From Enterococcus mundtii (GTDB lineage: Bacteria; Bacillota; Bacilli; Lactobacillales; Enterococcaceae), in NCBI RefSeq assembly GCF_003957375.1, contig NZ_CP025473.1, forward strand, positions 2,133,501-2,197,500: DNA of 64,000 nucleotides, read 5' to 3'. This document shows, piece after piece, positions 63,274 through 64,000 of this stretch (the stretch's first letter is position 1; the number at the start of each line of letters is the position of its first letter). Made by a program: the position numbers and the translations under genes. Under the pieces are notes generated by a model. The model had not been told where the DNA came from and did no database searches. It was given only the letters and a program-made list of their open reading frames with translations.

Positions 63274-63549
63274 GTGATTGGTGTTTTAATGATTTTAGAT
63301 CTCATGCTTTTTTTCTGGATTCCCATTTGTTTTAGTAGCTTCTCCATTTATTACTTTGTAAAACATTCTAGAACAAACAAGTTTCTCTTGTTATGTTGTT
63401 TACCTGCATTTATTTTTATCATAGAATCTATCTCAATTATTTTTGGTTTTAATTCTTTTCTTTTACCTTTTGGATCATTCGAGTATTATGCGGCAAGCTT
63501 ATACGTTTATTTTATTGTGATGCTATTTTATGGTTATTTTAAAAAGTAG
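63274..63549 (+). CDS. Small membrane protein, opposite to the phage operons
   Basis: 91 residues, GTG start with AGGAG 8 nt upstream. Three hydrophobic segments (2-25, 38-60, 68-88) and a KK C-terminus. It is the only plus-strand gene in this half of the prophage, so it is probably an independently transcribed moron. No family recognised. Confidence 0.6.
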   Translation: MIGVLMILDLMLFFWIPICFSSFSIYYFVKHSRTNKFLLLCCLPAFIFIIESISIIFGFNSFLLPFGSFEYYAASLYVYFIVMLFYGYFKK

Positions 63550-63563
63550 ACTTGCTTAAAATC

Positions 63564-63854
63564 TTATTGCAGTTGTTCTATTTCGACTAATCGAGCAACT
63601 GCAATATTCGCTTTGCTCTTCGCTAGTTCTTTGTCACAGTCCATCGTATTCTCAATACGAATAACTGCTGAATGATTGTACACACGTTCTACATACCCTC
63701 TAATTGGATAAATGAACTCTTCCGCTGTGCAACGAACCATATCACCGACTTTAAATTCTGATTCCTCTTGCTTAATAGGATTTTTGATTGGTAGATCCAT
63801 CATCAAGCCACCAATCCCATAAGTATCAGTGTAAAATTCGTCTTTGAGTTTCAT
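63564..63854 (-). CDS. Small phage protein with DUF2187/KOW-like fold
   Basis: 96 residues. The segment FKVGDMVRCTAEEFIYPIRG followed by YVERVYNHSAVIRIEN is a KOW/SH3-like pattern of DUF2187-type proteins. It overlaps the upstream gene's stop by 4 bp (ATGA), indicating an early-type operon. Confidence 0.7.
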   Translation of the reverse strand: MKLKDEFYTDTYGIGGLMMDLPIKNPIKQEESEFKVGDMVRCTAEEFIYPIRGYVERVYNHSAVIRIENTMDCDKELAKSKANIAVARLVEIEQLQ

Positions 63855-64000
63855 TCTGCTTCCTCCAAACTTAAAATAGACATCAATTCATCTAAATTCC
63901 AATCACGCATAATACTTTTACTGCTTGTTGATAATTTAATATGAGCAATCTCATAATATCCTTCGTCATGATCATACCCAGCAGGATGCCACGCAAGTAT
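63851..64000 (-). CDS. Phage hypothetical protein, 5' end outside window
   Basis: The last 49 codons are visible: AWHPAGYDHDEGYYEIAHIK, ending LDELMSILSLEEAE. Open across the window edge and coupled (ATGA) to the next gene. No family can be assigned from this fragment. Confidence 0.6.
   Translation of the reverse strand: MLAWHPAGYDHDEGYYEIAHIKLSTSSKSIMRDWNLDELMSILSLEEAE

Noticed and set aside
63153-63347. 64-codon minus-strand basic protein
   Set aside because: Overlaps the plus-strand membrane protein start and a terminator; composition fits a shadow frame.

Overview
The window is AT-rich Gram-positive DNA that most resembles an enterococcal chromosome: LXG-type T7SS toxins, a VanZ-like protein, a phospho-beta-glucosidase scrap, strong AGGAGG-type ribosome binding sites, Firmicute lipoprotein signals and a siphophage of the low-GC Gram-positive type. 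Species cannot be set from the sequence alone.

Layout. 1-6700: a cobalamin-riboswitch-controlled substrate-binding lipoprotein, an LXG toxin with a glycine-zipper C-terminus and an adjacent membrane protein (candidate immunity), a VanZ-like protein, a glycosidase remnant and an HD hydrolase. 6700-18500: a second LXG locus that has been broken up. The toxin gene has lost its ATG and carries two single-base deletions; its DUF2247-like immunity gene is intact; its small partner gene now lies 8 kb away. Two identical IS3-family copies (8588-9953 and 17126-18491, opposite orientation) bound a 7.2-kb segment whose ends show it was inverted by recombination between them. That segment carries a lipoprotein/HTH regulator pair with matching operators, a 990-residue nuclease-NACHT protein (candidate antiphage NLR) and an unexplained structured block. 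18500-26000: a reduced integrative element (VirB6-like protein, replication-initiator-like protein, Xis-like protein, repressor, tyrosine integrase). 26000-31400: D-serine ammonia-lyase, two paralogous small membrane proteins, lipoproteins, a family of five short hairpin repeats and an aberrant tRNA.

31400-64000: the late half of a siphoprophage, all on the minus strand apart from one small gene. Running from high to low coordinates it encodes small early-type proteins, a lipoprotein pair, a late regulator cut by the third IS copy, a ParB-methyltransferase fusion, terminase, portal, head, tail, tape measure, baseplate, holin and amidase, and ends in a two-gene cargo cassette that looks like a moron or defence module. 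The tape measure gene has an in-frame stop and the regulator is truncated, so the prophage is probably defective.

The most striking observation is that both the major capsid gene and the major tail gene end in -1 frameshift signals. The capsid one is textbook: a CCCAAAA heptamer, a 6-nt spacer and a GC stem-loop. Each shift would append a short C-terminal extension, and the two extensions end in related helix-extension-helix-like modules sharing EYPS.AKK. Prophage head and tail therefore appear to be decorated with a common domain by two independent recoding events.
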